Assembly: GCA_022841545.1 (NCBI GenBank)
Contig: JALHRF010000007.1
Location: 1-52,587, forward strand
Source of the DNA: Bauldia sp.
GTDB taxonomy: Bacteria > Pseudomonadota > Alphaproteobacteria > Rhizobiales > Kaistiaceae
Direction: 5' to 3'
Length of the DNA: 52,587 nucleotides
Under the pieces are notes generated by a model. That model saw only the letters and a program-made list of their open reading frames with translations. It ran no database searches and was not told where the DNA came from. This document shows positions 1 through 8,845 of this stretch, piece by piece; the stretch's first letter is position 1; each line of letters opens with the position of its first letter. Made by a program: the position numbers and the translations under genes.

Positions 1-40
1 CGCCCGCCGATCCTTCCTCCCCGGCGGGCGTTTTTCTTTT
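1..40 (+). terminator. Rho-independent terminator of an upstream gene
   Basis: A perfect 9-bp GC-rich stem (1-9 with 22-30) encloses a pyrimidine-rich loop and is followed directly by a T-rich tract (31-40). The T-run on the plus strand means it ends a plus-strand transcript that starts before the window. Confidence 0.85.
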
Positions 41-88
41 CTGCCCGACCATTGAAGGCCGGCGCGAGCGCGACTAGCTTCCCGCGCC

Positions 89-1489
89 ATGAACCCCATC
101 CATATCATCGGCGGCGGCCTGGCCGGTTGCGAAGCCGCCTGGCAGGTGGCCCGGCGCGCCGTTCCCGTGATTCTTCACGAGATGCGGCCGGAGCGCACCA
201 CCGAAGCGCACCAGACCGACCGGCTGGCCGAACTCGTCTGTTCCAATTCCTTTCGCTCCGACGATCGCGAAACCAATGCCGTCGGCCTCCTCCATGAGGA
301 GTTGCGCCGCGCCGATTCGCTGATCCTGCGCGTCGCCGACAGCCATCAGGTGCCGGCCGGAGGGGCGCTCGCCGTCGATCGCGAGGGTTTCGCCCACGCC
401 GTCACCGATGCGATCGGGTCCCATCCCTTGATTCGCATCGAGCGCGGCGAAGTGGCGGGCCTGCCGCCGGCGGATTGGGACAGCGTCATCATCGCCACCG
501 GTCCGCTCACCTCGCCGGCCCTTGCCCAGGCGATTCGCGACCTCACCGGCGAGGACGCCCTCGCCTTCTTCGACGCGATCGCTCCGATCGTCCATTTCGA
601 GACGATCGACATGGACGTCGCCTGGTTCCAGTCGCGGTACGACAAGCCCGGCCCGGGCGGCACCGGCAAGGATTACATCAACTGCCCGCTCGACAAGGCC
701 GGCTATGACGCCTTCGTCGATGCCCTTCTCGCCGGGGACAAGCACAAGCACCACGACTGGGAGAAGATCCCCTATTTCGACGGCTGCCTGCCGATCGAGG
801 TGATGGCGGCGCGCGGGCGGGAGACGCTCCGCCACGGGCCAATGAAGCCGGTCGGCCTCACCAACGCCCATCGTCCGGGCGAGAAACCGTGGGCCGTCGT
901 CCAGCTCCGCCAGGACAATGCGCTCGGCACGCTCTACAACATCGTCGGCTTCCAGACCGAGCTCCGCTACGGGATCCAGGCGGACGTCTTCCGCAAGATT
1001 CCAGGCTTGGGCCAGGCACAATTCGCGCGGCTGGGAGGCCTGCACCGCAACACCTTCCTCAATTCGCCGAAGCTTCTCGACGCGACGCTCCGCCTCAAGG
1101 CCCTGCCCCGCCTCCGCTTCGCCGGCCAGATCACCGGCTGCGAAGGCTATGTCGAGTCGGCCGGGATGGGCCTTCTCGCGGGGCGCTTCGCCGCCGCCGA
1201 GCGGCTTGGCGAAGCGATCGTCCTCCCGCCACCCACCACGGCGCTCGGCGCGGTGCTCGGCCACATCACCGCGGGCCATCTTGAGGCCCACGACGAACCG
1301 GGCAAGCGCTCGTTCCAGCCGATGAACGTGAATTTCGGCCTGTTTCCGCCGATGGAGATCGTCCGCCAGCCCGGCGTGCGCATGACGAGCCTGGAGCGCG
1401 GCCGGGCGAAGAAGCGGGCAATCACGTCGCGCGCGCTTGCCGATCTCGACCGCTGGCTGGAGGCGCCGGCAGCCCAGGCGGCGGAGTAG
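89..1489 (+). CDS. trmFO: Methylenetetrahydrofolate-tRNA-(uracil-54-C5)-methyltransferase (FADH2-oxidizing), TrmFO
   Basis: Makes 5-methyluridine at position 54 of tRNA, using methylene-THF as carbon donor and FADH2 as reductant in the cytoplasm. The 466-aa protein starts with a Rossmann FAD-binding loop (GGGLAG, residues 8-13). It carries the CSNSFR motif (Cys51), matching the catalytic Cys53 region of the Bacillus enzyme, and a second conserved cysteine in NCPL (Cys199). The motif GCEGYVES near the C-terminus is also typical. Length fits the family. The ATG at 89 puts the FAD loop immediately at the N-terminus; there is no strong Shine-Dalgarno sequence. It stands alone on the plus strand after the terminator at 1-40. 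Confidence 0.97.
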   Translation: MNPIHIIGGGLAGCEAAWQVARRAVPVILHEMRPERTTEAHQTDRLAELVCSNSFRSDDRETNAVGLLHEELRRADSLILRVADSHQVPAGGALAVDREGFAHAVTDAIGSHPLIRIERGEVAGLPPADWDSVIIATGPLTSPALAQAIRDLTGEDALAFFDAIAPIVHFETIDMDVAWFQSRYDKPGPGGTGKDYINCPLDKAGYDAFVDALLAGDKHKHHDWEKIPYFDGCLPIEVMAARGRETLRHGPMKPVGLTNAHRPGEKPWAVVQLRQDNALGTLYNIVGFQTELRYGIQADVFRKIPGLGQAQFARLGGLHRNTFLNSPKLLDATLRLKALPRLRFAGQITGCEGYVESAGMGLLAGRFAAAERLGEAIVLPPPTTALGAVLGHITAGHLEAHDEPGKRSFQPMNVNFGLFPPMEIVRQPGVRMTSLERGRAKKRAITSRALADLDRWLEAPAAQAAE

Positions 1490-1497
1490 CTCTCCGT

Positions 1498-1514
1498 CCA
1501 ATCCACCGGATTGG
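1498..1514 (+). terminator. Short hairpin after trmFO
   Basis: A perfect 7-bp inverted repeat (1498-1504 with 1508-1514) with a 3-nt loop lies 9 bp after the trmFO stop. It lacks a T-run, so it is only a possible terminator or mRNA end-stabiliser. Confidence 0.35.
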
Positions 1515-1625
1515 CTTGGCGCCTGACCGCGCGTCTTTGCAGAAATCTGCTGCATCGACGAAAATGACGATGCCGCGGTCCGTCCGCGCATGGGCGAAGC
1601 CGGCAGGATTGTCAGGAGGCTGCAG

Positions 1626-1985
1626 ATGTTGAGAATGCTGTTGGCGTCCCTCGCCTTGATGGTCGGCGTTTCCATGGCAAGCGCTCTCGGCGACGCGCGC
1701 GTAGAGTCTCGGGAACCGGCCGCGTCGCGCGACCCTTCTGAAGTCCAGGTTGCGGCCACCCGCACCTACCGGCTCTTCAACGCCCTGCCGTTCATCGTCG
1801 AGGTCAAGATCCACGGGAACGGGCCGAGCTTTCCTCAAGTCCGAAAGGTTCCACCCGGCGGCGTGGTGGCGATCCCCTATCCCGACCTTTCGATGAGGCT
1901 CCAGATGAGGTCGCTGTCCAGCCCCTGGTCTCCGATGCTCACGGTTCCGTGGCGGTCTTCCAAAATAACCCTGCCGAATTTCTGA
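1626..1985 (+). CDS. Small secreted protein of unknown function
   Basis: I do not recognise this 119-aa protein. The ATG at 1626 is preceded by AGGAGG (1614-1619) at good spacing. It gives a clear Sec signal peptide (MLRMLLASLALMVGVSMASA). The longer frame opening at 1590 has no comparable ribosome site. The mature part, about 100 residues, has a YRLFNALPF stretch, a proline/glycine-rich middle and no cysteines, and ends KITLPNF. It is probably periplasmic. It stands alone between trmFO and the convergent phytoene-synthase-like gene. Confidence 0.6.
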   Translation: MLRMLLASLALMVGVSMASALGDARVESREPAASRDPSEVQVAATRTYRLFNALPFIVEVKIHGNGPSFPQVRKVPPGGVVAIPYPDLSMRLQMRSLSSPWSPMLTVPWRSSKITLPNF

Positions 1986-2010
1986 ACTGTCGGCCGGAGG
2001 GCGCTCCGGA

Positions 2011-2844
2011 TCAGATGCGGCCGTTCCGGGCCGCCCGCCACAGAACCCACTGCCGACGGAGCGGTGACACATCCGCCACCGTATGAAGCGGATCGAAGCC
2101 CGGCTTCTCCATGCGGTCGATGTAGAGATCGACCATCGCCGCCGGCAGGAAGGCGGGAAGCAGGGCCGGGTCCACTGCGGACGAAGCGCGCCGCGCCTCG
2201 GCCAGCCGCTCCCGCGCCAGGGCACGCTGATCGGCGAGGACATATCGGACGGCGGGCGTGGCGTCTCTTGCCGCCACCTGTCCGGTGGAGACGCCGTGCT
2301 TTTGGAGCAGGTCCGACGGTAGGAAGGGCTGCCCCGTGGCGGCGGTCCTTGGCAGCGCGCGGAGCATGTCCGTCACCGCGACGGCGACCCCTGCGTATCC
2401 GGAGAGCTCCGCGCTACCGGGATCCTTGCCTCCGGCCAGGATCATCGCGCCGAGCTGCATCACCGCTGCTTCGGTATCGCCGGCGTAGCCCTCGAGGTCG
2501 TTCACCGTCGGCATCGCGTCGTCGTAGAGGTCGAACACCCGCGCCTGGAGCAGGTTGTCGAAGGCGAGCATGGGAAGGCCGAACGCCGCGATGGTCGTTG
2601 CCAGCGCCGCCGCCACCGGGCTGCCGCCATGATCGCCACGGATCGCCCCCTCCCACCACTTGAGCCGCATTTCCCCGAGCGTCGGGTTGCTGACCTTGCG
2701 GCGGATATCGGCCACCTCGAGCGCAAAGGCATGGAGCGCGAAGAGATGCGGCCGCGCCTCTGCCGGCGCAAACAGGTCGGACAGGTAGCGATCGGGATCG
2801 CCCGCCCGAACGATGTCGCTGCACTGGCGTAGGGCGTCGGTCAC
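2011..2844 (-). CDS. Squalene/phytoene synthase-family protein (NDUFAF6-like)
   Basis: A 277-aa all-helical trans-isoprenyl-synthase fold protein. The early segment FALHAFALEVADIRRKVSNP and the following GEMRLKWWEGAIRGD are typical of the branch that includes mitochondrial NDUFAF6, a complex I assembly factor. The DxxxD prenyl-diphosphate motifs of true phytoene synthases are not clearly present, so carotenoid or squalene synthesis is unlikely. The start codon is GTG. It is the last gene of a minus-strand run yajC-secD-secF-Mth938-this gene, with a 27-bp gap to the gene before it. Its function in bacteria is inferred from family membership only. Confidence 0.85.
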   Translation of the reverse strand: MTDALRQCSDIVRAGDPDRYLSDLFAPAEARPHLFALHAFALEVADIRRKVSNPTLGEMRLKWWEGAIRGDHGGSPVAAALATTIAAFGLPMLAFDNLLQARVFDLYDDAMPTVNDLEGYAGDTEAAVMQLGAMILAGGKDPGSAELSGYAGVAVAVTDMLRALPRTAATGQPFLPSDLLQKHGVSTGQVAARDATPAVRYVLADQRALARERLAEARRASSAVDPALLPAFLPAAMVDLYIDRMEKPGFDPLHTVADVSPLRRQWVLWRAARNGRI

Positions 2845-2871
2845 GCCGCTGATATGGCCCGCGGCGCCCGT

Positions 2872-3252
2872 TCAGTCCACCGCGATGAGCGCCGCTGCCA
2901 CCGCCCGGTCTTCCGCGAGAAGGACATTGAAGGTGCGGACGGCGGCACCGGTGGACATGGCGTCGGAGACGATTCCGCGTTCCCGGAGGGCGGCGCCCAG
3001 GTCGGGCGCGAGCGGCATCATCTCCTGCCCCGTGCCGACAAGAAGCACCTCGATCTCCTCGGCTTCGTCGAAGACCCTGGCCAGCGTCTCGCGGTCGATC
3101 CGTCCCTCGGGTTCCCAGCCATGGATGCCGCTCGGCAGACAGAGGATCGATCCCCGATGCGACATGCCCGCGAAGCGAAAGCCGCCGTTGCCGTAGGCAT
3201 CGACAGGAGCCCGACCCGGATAGTGCGCGGCGCGGACGACGATGCCCGCCAT
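2872..3252 (-). CDS. Mth938-like domain protein (NDUFAF3-like)
   Basis: A 126-aa single-domain protein of the MTH938 family, whose mitochondrial member NDUFAF3 helps assemble respiratory complex I. Family features visible are the central EEIEVLLVGTGQEMMPL segment followed by LRERGIVSDAMSTGAAVRTFNVLLAE. It starts 4 bp after the secF stop, so it is almost certainly co-transcribed and coupled with secDF. There is no signal peptide or membrane segment, so it is cytoplasmic. The biochemical role of the bacterial protein is unknown. Confidence 0.9.
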   Translation of the reverse strand: MAGIVVRAAHYPGRAPVDAYGNGGFRFAGMSHRGSILCLPSGIHGWEPEGRIDRETLARVFDEAEEIEVLLVGTGQEMMPLAPDLGAALRERGIVSDAMSTGAAVRTFNVLLAEDRAVAAALIAVD

Positions 3253-3256
3253 CCGC

Positions 3257-4210
3257 TCACGCCTCCGCCGGCTTGGTCTTCTCGGCTTCCTCGTTCGACA
3301 GGTCGCTGGGACGCAGGCCGAAATAGATCAGCATCGGAGCCGCGATGAAGATCGAGGAATAGGTGCCGATCACCACGCCGAACATCATGGCCAGCACGAA
3401 ATCGCTGATCACTTCGCCGCCGAAGAAGTATAGCGACCCGAGGGCGATGAGCGTGGTCATGCCGGTTACGGTGGTGCGCGCCAGCGTGTCGTTGATAGCC
3501 CGGTCGATCAGTTCGGTCAGCGGCATCTTTTTGTATTTGCGCAACGTCTCTCGAATGCGGTCATAGACCACGACCGTATCGTTGAGCGAATAGCCGACGA
3601 TGGTGAGCAAGGCCGCGATACTCGCCAGATTGAATTCGAGCTTGAACAGCGCAAAGAATCCCAGCGTCAGGATCAGGTCGTGCAGCGTCGACACGATCGC
3701 TCCGACGGCGAACTGCCACTCGAAGCGGAACCAGATGTAGATCAGGATGCCGAACAGCGCGACCGCCATGCCGACCACGCCGTTGAAAGCAAGTTCGCTC
3801 GACACCCGCGGCCCGACGATCTCGACCCGGCGGAACTCGACCGTGTCGCCGAAGGCCTCCCGAACCTTGGTGATCGCCTCCTGCTGGGCCGTCTCGCCGC
3901 CCTCCTGCTGCTGGATGCGTATCAGGATGCTGGTGTCGCCACCCGGATCGGTGACCTCGGTGATCTGAACGTCGCCGAGTCCAAGCCCCGTCACCGTCGA
4001 ACGGATCGAGGCCAGGTCGGCCGGCTCGCTGATCGGCTTCACCTCGATGATCGTCCCGCCACGGAAGTCGATGCCATAGTCGGGCCCGACGAAGACGAAA
4101 AGGAGGATGGAGGCGATGGTGAGAAGACCCGAGACGGTGAAATTCAGCACCCGAAGCCGCATGAACGGGATGCGGGTGTCGTCCGGTATCAGGCGGATCG
4201 GAAACTTCAT
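3257..4210 (-). CDS. secF: Protein translocase subunit SecF
   Basis: Inner-membrane partner of SecD that uses the proton gradient to assist Sec-dependent export. The 317-aa length is normal for SecF. A first TM helix (about 23-43) is followed by the family motif GIDFRGGT, a periplasmic P1-like domain, then a block of five TM helices including the conserved GYSLNDTVVVYDRIRE segment. It lies 23 bp after secD and 4 bp before the Mth938-like gene, in one operon with yajC. Confidence 0.97.
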   Translation of the reverse strand: MKFPIRLIPDDTRIPFMRLRVLNFTVSGLLTIASILLFVFVGPDYGIDFRGGTIIEVKPISEPADLASIRSTVTGLGLGDVQITEVTDPGGDTSILIRIQQQEGGETAQQEAITKVREAFGDTVEFRRVEIVGPRVSSELAFNGVVGMAVALFGILIYIWFRFEWQFAVGAIVSTLHDLILTLGFFALFKLEFNLASIAALLTIVGYSLNDTVVVYDRIRETLRKYKKMPLTELIDRAINDTLARTTVTGMTTLIALGSLYFFGGEVISDFVLAMMFGVVIGTYSSIFIAAPMLIYFGLRPSDLSNEEAEKTKPAEA

Positions 4211-4233
4211 TGGCGTTCTCCTCGGCCGACCGC

Positions 4234-5838
4234 TCAGAGATGAATGACGGTTGGCCGCCGCCAGCGCACCCAGAGGGCCACGACCAGGCGGGTGAAGGTA
4301 AAGGCGGTGAACAGGGTGGTGATGATACCGATAGCGTGGGTCACAGCAAATCCGCGAACCGGCCCCGATCCGAGGTAGAACAGCACCGAGGCTGCGATCA
4401 ACGTGGTGAGGTTCGCGTCAAGGATCGTACCGAGCGCGCGCTGGAAGCCAACGTCGATCGACTGGATCGCCGAGCGGCCGGCCCGGTATTCCTCGCGTAT
4501 GCGCTCGTAGATCAGCACGTTCGAGTCGACCGCCGTCCCGACCGTCAGCACGATGCCCGCAATGCCCGGCAGCGTCAGCGCCGCGCCGAGCATGGTCACG
4601 ACGGCGAAAATCAGGATCACGTTCACCAGCACGGCGAGATTGGCGATCAGCCCGAAGAAGCCGTAGGTGAGAAACATGAAGATGAACACGGCGATGATGC
4701 CGATGATCGACGCGAGCTTGCCGGCCTCGATCGAGTCGGCGCCGAGGCCGGGGCCGACCGAGCGCTCCTCGACAATGGTCAGCTTTGCCGGAAGAGAGCC
4801 GGCACGAAGCAGGATGGATAGGTCGTTGGCCGACTCGACGCTGAAGCTGCCGCTGATCTGACCGGAGCCTCCGAGGATCGGCTCGCGAATCTGGGGTGCG
4901 GAGATCACCTCGTCGTCGAGGACGATCGCGAACAGCCTGCCGACATTTTGCTGCGTGACTTCGCCGAAGATGCGGCCGCCGGTCGAGGACAGGCGGAAAT
5001 TGACCACCGGCTCGTTTGTCTGCTGGTCGAAGGCGGTTTGGGCATCGACCAGGTCCTCGCCGGTGAGCAGTGGCGAATCTTGGAGGATGTAGAAAAGGCT
5101 TGGCGTTTCTGCCGAGGGGACGACGATCGTGCCTGGCTGGGGCGCTTGGGTCTCGGCGCCAGAAAACTGCCCCTCCACAAGGTGGAAGGTCAGCTGCGCC
5201 GTTTGCCCGACGATCGCCTTCAACCGCTCCGGATCGTCGAGTCCGGGAGCTTCGACCAGGATTCGGTCGGACCCCTGGCGCTGGATGCTGGGCTCGGTCG
5301 TCCCGAGTTCGTCGATGCGGCGGCCGATGACTTCGATCGATTGGGCGACGATGCCCCTCACGCGCTGCTCAAGTCCGCCCGCAGAATAGGTCAGCCGCAT
5401 CACGCCGTCAGTACCGACCGTGAGCTCGAACTCGTTGACGCCGGTGCCCCCGAGAAGCGTGGTCGAAAGCGGATTCTGGAGCGGCTCAAGCCTCTCCCTC
5501 GCAAGCTCGATCTGTTCCGGATCACGAATGCGGAGCTGGACGCCGTCGCCCTGGATGGCCAGCCCGGTATAGCCGATCCTCGGCGCCTCCAGCATCGCCT
5601 TCCGCACATCGGAAAGGAGCGTACGAAGCCGCTTCTCGATATAGTCGGTGCGGTCGACTTCATAGAGCAGGTAGGCGCCGCCCTGGAGATCGAGCCCCAG
5701 GGTCATCTGTTTTTTGGGCAACCAGTCCGGCCAGCTTTCGACCGTTTCCTTCGAGAATAAGTTCGGAATTACGACGATAATGCTCGCTACAACGACGAGC
5801 AGGATCGCGATGATCTTCCAACGGGCGAAATGGAGCAT
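4234..5838 (-). CDS. secD: Protein translocase subunit SecD
   Basis: SecD pulls exported proteins through SecYEG from the periplasmic side, using proton-motive force. At 534 aa it is the standard length for the class. It has an N-terminal TM helix, the GLDLQGGAYLLYEVD motif near residue 50, a large periplasmic domain, and a C-terminal six-helix region with GTAVDSNVLIYERIREE, the helix 4 motif. It is 35 bp downstream of yajC and 23 bp upstream of secF. Confidence 0.97.
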   Translation of the reverse strand: MLHFARWKIIAILLVVVASIIVVIPNLFSKETVESWPDWLPKKQMTLGLDLQGGAYLLYEVDRTDYIEKRLRTLLSDVRKAMLEAPRIGYTGLAIQGDGVQLRIRDPEQIELARERLEPLQNPLSTTLLGGTGVNEFELTVGTDGVMRLTYSAGGLEQRVRGIVAQSIEVIGRRIDELGTTEPSIQRQGSDRILVEAPGLDDPERLKAIVGQTAQLTFHLVEGQFSGAETQAPQPGTIVVPSAETPSLFYILQDSPLLTGEDLVDAQTAFDQQTNEPVVNFRLSSTGGRIFGEVTQQNVGRLFAIVLDDEVISAPQIREPILGGSGQISGSFSVESANDLSILLRAGSLPAKLTIVEERSVGPGLGADSIEAGKLASIIGIIAVFIFMFLTYGFFGLIANLAVLVNVILIFAVVTMLGAALTLPGIAGIVLTVGTAVDSNVLIYERIREEYRAGRSAIQSIDVGFQRALGTILDANLTTLIAASVLFYLGSGPVRGFAVTHAIGIITTLFTAFTFTRLVVALWVRWRRPTVIHL

Positions 5839-5873
5839 TCGTCAGGTTCCGGTGTGTCGCGGTCGCCCGCGCC

Positions 5874-6206
5874 TCAACCGTTCTCCTTGACCGGTTCGCC
5901 CTTGGTCCGCACCTCCGCGATCATCCCCCGCGCCACTCGCACCCGCACGTTTTCTGCAAGGTCGAGCTGAATCTCGCTTTCGTCGACCACCTTGGCCACC
6001 TTGCCGATCAGTCCGCCCGACGTGACGATCGTGTCCCCGCGACGGACATTCGCGATCATCTCCTGATGCCGCTTGGCCTTGAGCCGCTGCGGACGAATGA
6101 TCAGGAAGTACATGATGACGAAAATCAGGACGAAGGGAAGGAACTGCACCAGCATGTCGGCGCCCCCCGGGGCCCCGGCCTGTGCATAGGCTGGCGTCAC
6201 GAACAT
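5874..6206 (-). CDS. yajC: Preprotein translocase subunit YajC
   Basis: Small inner-membrane protein that associates with SecDF. The 110 aa include one TM helix (about 22-41, LVQFLPFVLIFVIMYFLIIR), then the basic RPQRLKAKRHQEM stretch and the conserved RGDTIVTSGGLIGKV motif. It is the first gene of the minus-strand yajC-secD-secF operon and is divergent from the DUF815 ATPase. Confidence 0.95.
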   Translation of the reverse strand: MFVTPAYAQAGAPGGADMLVQFLPFVLIFVIMYFLIIRPQRLKAKRHQEMIANVRRGDTIVTSGGLIGKVAKVVDESEIQLDLAENVRVRVARGMIAEVRTKGEPVKENG

Positions 6207-6450
6207 TCTCTGGCTCCTGCTCCTCGGCGGAATTCCGGTGTTTCCGAAACGGCGCGGACTATAGCGAGGCCCGCCCCCTTTGCAAACGCATATAGGGACC
6301 TTTTTCGGCGGCTGCGAGCGGTGTCGTCATAACCCGTCCTGCAGCCGTCTTGACGCCTGGCAACACGCCCCTTCCACAAACGCGCTTGACCTCGGACCGT
6401 CAAACGATGCCCATGGCCCAACTCGAAACCATACCGCTGGGATACCTGTC

Positions 6451-7317
6451 TTGTCCGACGACGCCCTCAAATCCATCGCCGACCGGCTCGACCGGCTTGT
6501 GAAGCTCGCCGAACGCACGGCTCCGCCACTCCCCTCCCCGCCCGACCTTGACGCCGTCGATGCGTTCGTCTGGCAGCCTGAGGGGCGCCGGCTTCAACCG
6601 GTCGCGAAGGTGAGCCGGGTCGACCTGTCGCTGCTCAAGGGCATCGACCGTCTGCGGGACATCCTGCTCGACAACACCGAGCGCTTCGCCCGCGGTCTCC
6701 CCGCCAACAACGTGCTCCTGTGGGGCGCCCGTGGCATGGGCAAGAGTTCGCTCGTCAAGGCGGCGCACGCCGACGTCAACCGCATGCCGGGTCTATCTCC
6801 GGCCAAACTGATCGAAATCCACCGCGAGGACATCGAGACCCTTCCCGAACTGATGGCGCTGCTCCGCGAGGCGCCCCACCGCGTGATCCTGTTCTGCGAC
6901 GACCTCTCCTTCGATGGCGACGACACTTCGTACAAGTCGCTCAAGGCGGCGCTCGAAGGCGGCATTGAAGGCCGGCCCGACAACGTCGTGTTCTACGCGA
7001 CGTCGAACCGCCGGCACCTCCTTCCACGCGACATGATGGAGAACGAGCGCTCGACCGCCATCAGCCCCGGCGAGGCGGTAGAGGAGAAAGTGTCTCTCTC
7101 GGATCGGTTCGGTCTGTGGCTCGGTTTCCACAAGTGTAGCCAGGACGAATATCTTGCGATGGTAAGGGGTTACGTCGACTATTTCGGAATCCAAGTCAGC
7201 GACGATGCGTTGCGAATGGACGCCCTCGAATGGTCGACGACGCGCGGCGCCCGCTCCGGCCGCGTAGCCTGGCAGTTCGTTCAGGACCTTGCGGGACGAA
7301 AGGGCATTCGCCTCTAG
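6451..7317 (+). CDS. DUF815 AAA-type ATP-binding protein
   Basis: Predicted cytoplasmic P-loop ATPase of 288 aa. It has a Walker A sequence GARGMGKSSLVK, a Walker B region VILFCDDLSFD, a sensor-like FYATSNRRHLLP and an ENERSTAISPGEAVEEK segment, all typical of DUF815. The reading frame is open to 6280, but that extension looks unlike the family. TTG at 6451 gives MSDDALKSIADRLDRLVKL, the usual N-terminus. The Shine-Dalgarno sequence is weak (GGGA). Its specific role is not established; it is regularly found between yajC and nlpD in alphaproteobacteria. Confidence 0.88.
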   Translation: MSDDALKSIADRLDRLVKLAERTAPPLPSPPDLDAVDAFVWQPEGRRLQPVAKVSRVDLSLLKGIDRLRDILLDNTERFARGLPANNVLLWGARGMGKSSLVKAAHADVNRMPGLSPAKLIEIHREDIETLPELMALLREAPHRVILFCDDLSFDGDDTSYKSLKAALEGGIEGRPDNVVFYATSNRRHLLPRDMMENERSTAISPGEAVEEKVSLSDRFGLWLGFHKCSQDEYLAMVRGYVDYFGIQVSDDALRMDALEWSTTRGARSGRVAWQFVQDLAGRKGIRL

Positions 7318-7321
7318 ACGC

Positions 7322-7360
7322 GGAACGGCCCGCCACCGGAGCCGATGGCGGGCCGTTTCC
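7322..7360. terminator. Bidirectional terminator between DUF815 gene and nlpD
   Basis: A 12-bp perfect stem (7324-7335 with 7346-7357) and 10-nt loop lie in the 58-bp gap between two convergent genes. The flanks have only short A/T runs, so it is a strong hairpin with a weak U-tract. Confidence 0.75.
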
Positions 7361-7375
7361 GAGCTTTGCAAGGCC

Positions 7376-8635
7376 TCAGGTGCCGGACAGATGATCCATC
7401 GGATTCACCGGCTTGGCACCTTTGCGCAGCTCGAAATGGACCTGCGGCGACGTCACCGAACCGGTCATTCCCGCCTCGGCAATGGTCTGACCGCGCTGGA
7501 CGGTATCGCCGCGATTGACCGTGATCGTGCTGTTGTGGGCATAGGCCGAAACCCATCCATCGGCATGACGGACGAGGACGAGGTTGCCGTAGCCCGCGAG
7601 TTCGTTGCCGGCGTAGATGACGGTCCCGGTCTCGGCAGCCTTGACCGCAGTACCCGCAGGCACGGCAAGGTTGATGCCGTCGTTCTTCTCGCCGCTCGGC
7701 TTGGTGCCGAAATCCGAGATGATCCGACCGCGCACCGGCCAGCGGAACGACGTGCCGTTGGCAGAAGGTGGGTCGACGCTCGTATCGACCGCAGCAACCT
7801 TGACGGGCTCGGGCGCCGGCGCAGCGAGGGTGGGTACTTCGGGCGCCGCCGATGTCGGGATCACCCGAACGTTGGCCGGGGCCGTGGCGACGGGAGCTCC
7901 CGGAACGGGCAGTGTTCCGAGCGTCTTTGGGGGTTCCCCCTGAACCTGCGATCCGGCATCGGTGCTGAGGGCCGCGGTCTGCATCGTCGGCGCTGCAACG
8001 CCGTTCGGGATCTTCAGCCGCTGTCCGATCCGAATCGTCTCGGAGGACATCCCGTTCAGCGCCATGATCTCCTGGGGGCTTACACCCTGGACGCGGGCGA
8101 TGCCGAACAGAGTCTGGCCGGGCTCGACGACATGAATCACCTCGCCGCCCGTGACGGCTGCTGCCGAAGGCGCCGGCGCCGCCGCGGGCAGCGGTTCGGC
8201 TGCGGCATAGGCCGCCTGGCCCTGCCGCGGGATGACCAGCGCCCGGCCGGCGGTCACCTGGGCGGGGCTTGATATCCCATTCGCCTTGGCGAGTTCCTGG
8301 ATCGGTACGCCGTATTTCAGCGATAGTGTCTCGAGCGACTCGCCGGGTCCCACGGTAATGACGTTGCCGCCTACCGCAGACCAGCCGCCCGCGCCCCCCG
8401 CAAGATCGATCGGTCCGCCTGCCGCGGGCGGCGGCAGCGTCCCCGCGGCGACGACCGGCGTCGCAGTCTGGCCTCCACCAAGGATCGCTTGCTGATTTGG
8501 CGTCGACCCGGTGAATAAAGGCTCCCTGACCCGCGTCGCATCCGCACTGCAGGCGGCGCCCAGACCCGCGAGGATCGCAACGGCGCTGGCTTGCGCCAGG
8601 ATCCGCCCTTGCAGGACGGCTACTCGGTTACGCAT
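7376..8635 (-). CDS. nlpD: NlpD-type LysM / degenerate LytM (M23) envelope protein
   Basis: Predicted cell-envelope protein of 419 aa that would help control peptidoglycan amidases during cell division. The N-terminus is a hydrophobic export signal ending near GAACS, probably a lipoprotein site although the lipobox is not ideal. Two LysM domains follow (about 92-136 and 168-213). A Pro/Ala-rich linker comes next, then an M23 domain (about 300-415, FRWPVRGRIISDFG to HFELRKGAKPVNP). The zinc ligands look lost: the HxxxD position reads NDGIN and the HxH position reads QVH. This is the pattern of non-catalytic activators such as E. coli NlpD. Convergent with the DUF815 gene. Confidence 0.88.
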   Translation of the reverse strand: MRNRVAVLQGRILAQASAVAILAGLGAACSADATRVREPLFTGSTPNQQAILGGGQTATPVVAAGTLPPPAAGGPIDLAGGAGGWSAVGGNVITVGPGESLETLSLKYGVPIQELAKANGISSPAQVTAGRALVIPRQGQAAYAAAEPLPAAAPAPSAAAVTGGEVIHVVEPGQTLFGIARVQGVSPQEIMALNGMSSETIRIGQRLKIPNGVAAPTMQTAALSTDAGSQVQGEPPKTLGTLPVPGAPVATAPANVRVIPTSAAPEVPTLAAPAPEPVKVAAVDTSVDPPSANGTSFRWPVRGRIISDFGTKPSGEKNDGINLAVPAGTAVKAAETGTVIYAGNELAGYGNLVLVRHADGWVSAYAHNSTITVNRGDTVQRGQTIAEAGMTGSVTSPQVHFELRKGAKPVNPMDHLSGT

Positions 8636-8845
8636 CGCTCAACTCACACCGGAACAGACAAGTGAACTATCGCGAGTAAAGCCCGGTAACGTTGACAAAG
8701 GCTTAAGCCGCATCGAAAGCGCGGACGCTAAACGGCTCCATCGACCGGAATCGTCAACATCGACGCCGAATTGGCACATTTTGCCGTGCAGAATGGGCGG
8801 TGCATCGATAGGACGGTGCAAAGGCAAGCGAGAGGAAATCCCGTC

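Noticed and set aside
74-1765. 563-codon open frame antisense to trmFO
   Set aside because: Shadow of trmFO; no motif and no start context.
2011-2844. Carotenoid or hopanoid biosynthesis gene
   Set aside because: Lacks clear DxxxD prenyl-diphosphate motifs, and no other isoprenoid genes are nearby; the NDUFAF6-like branch fits better.
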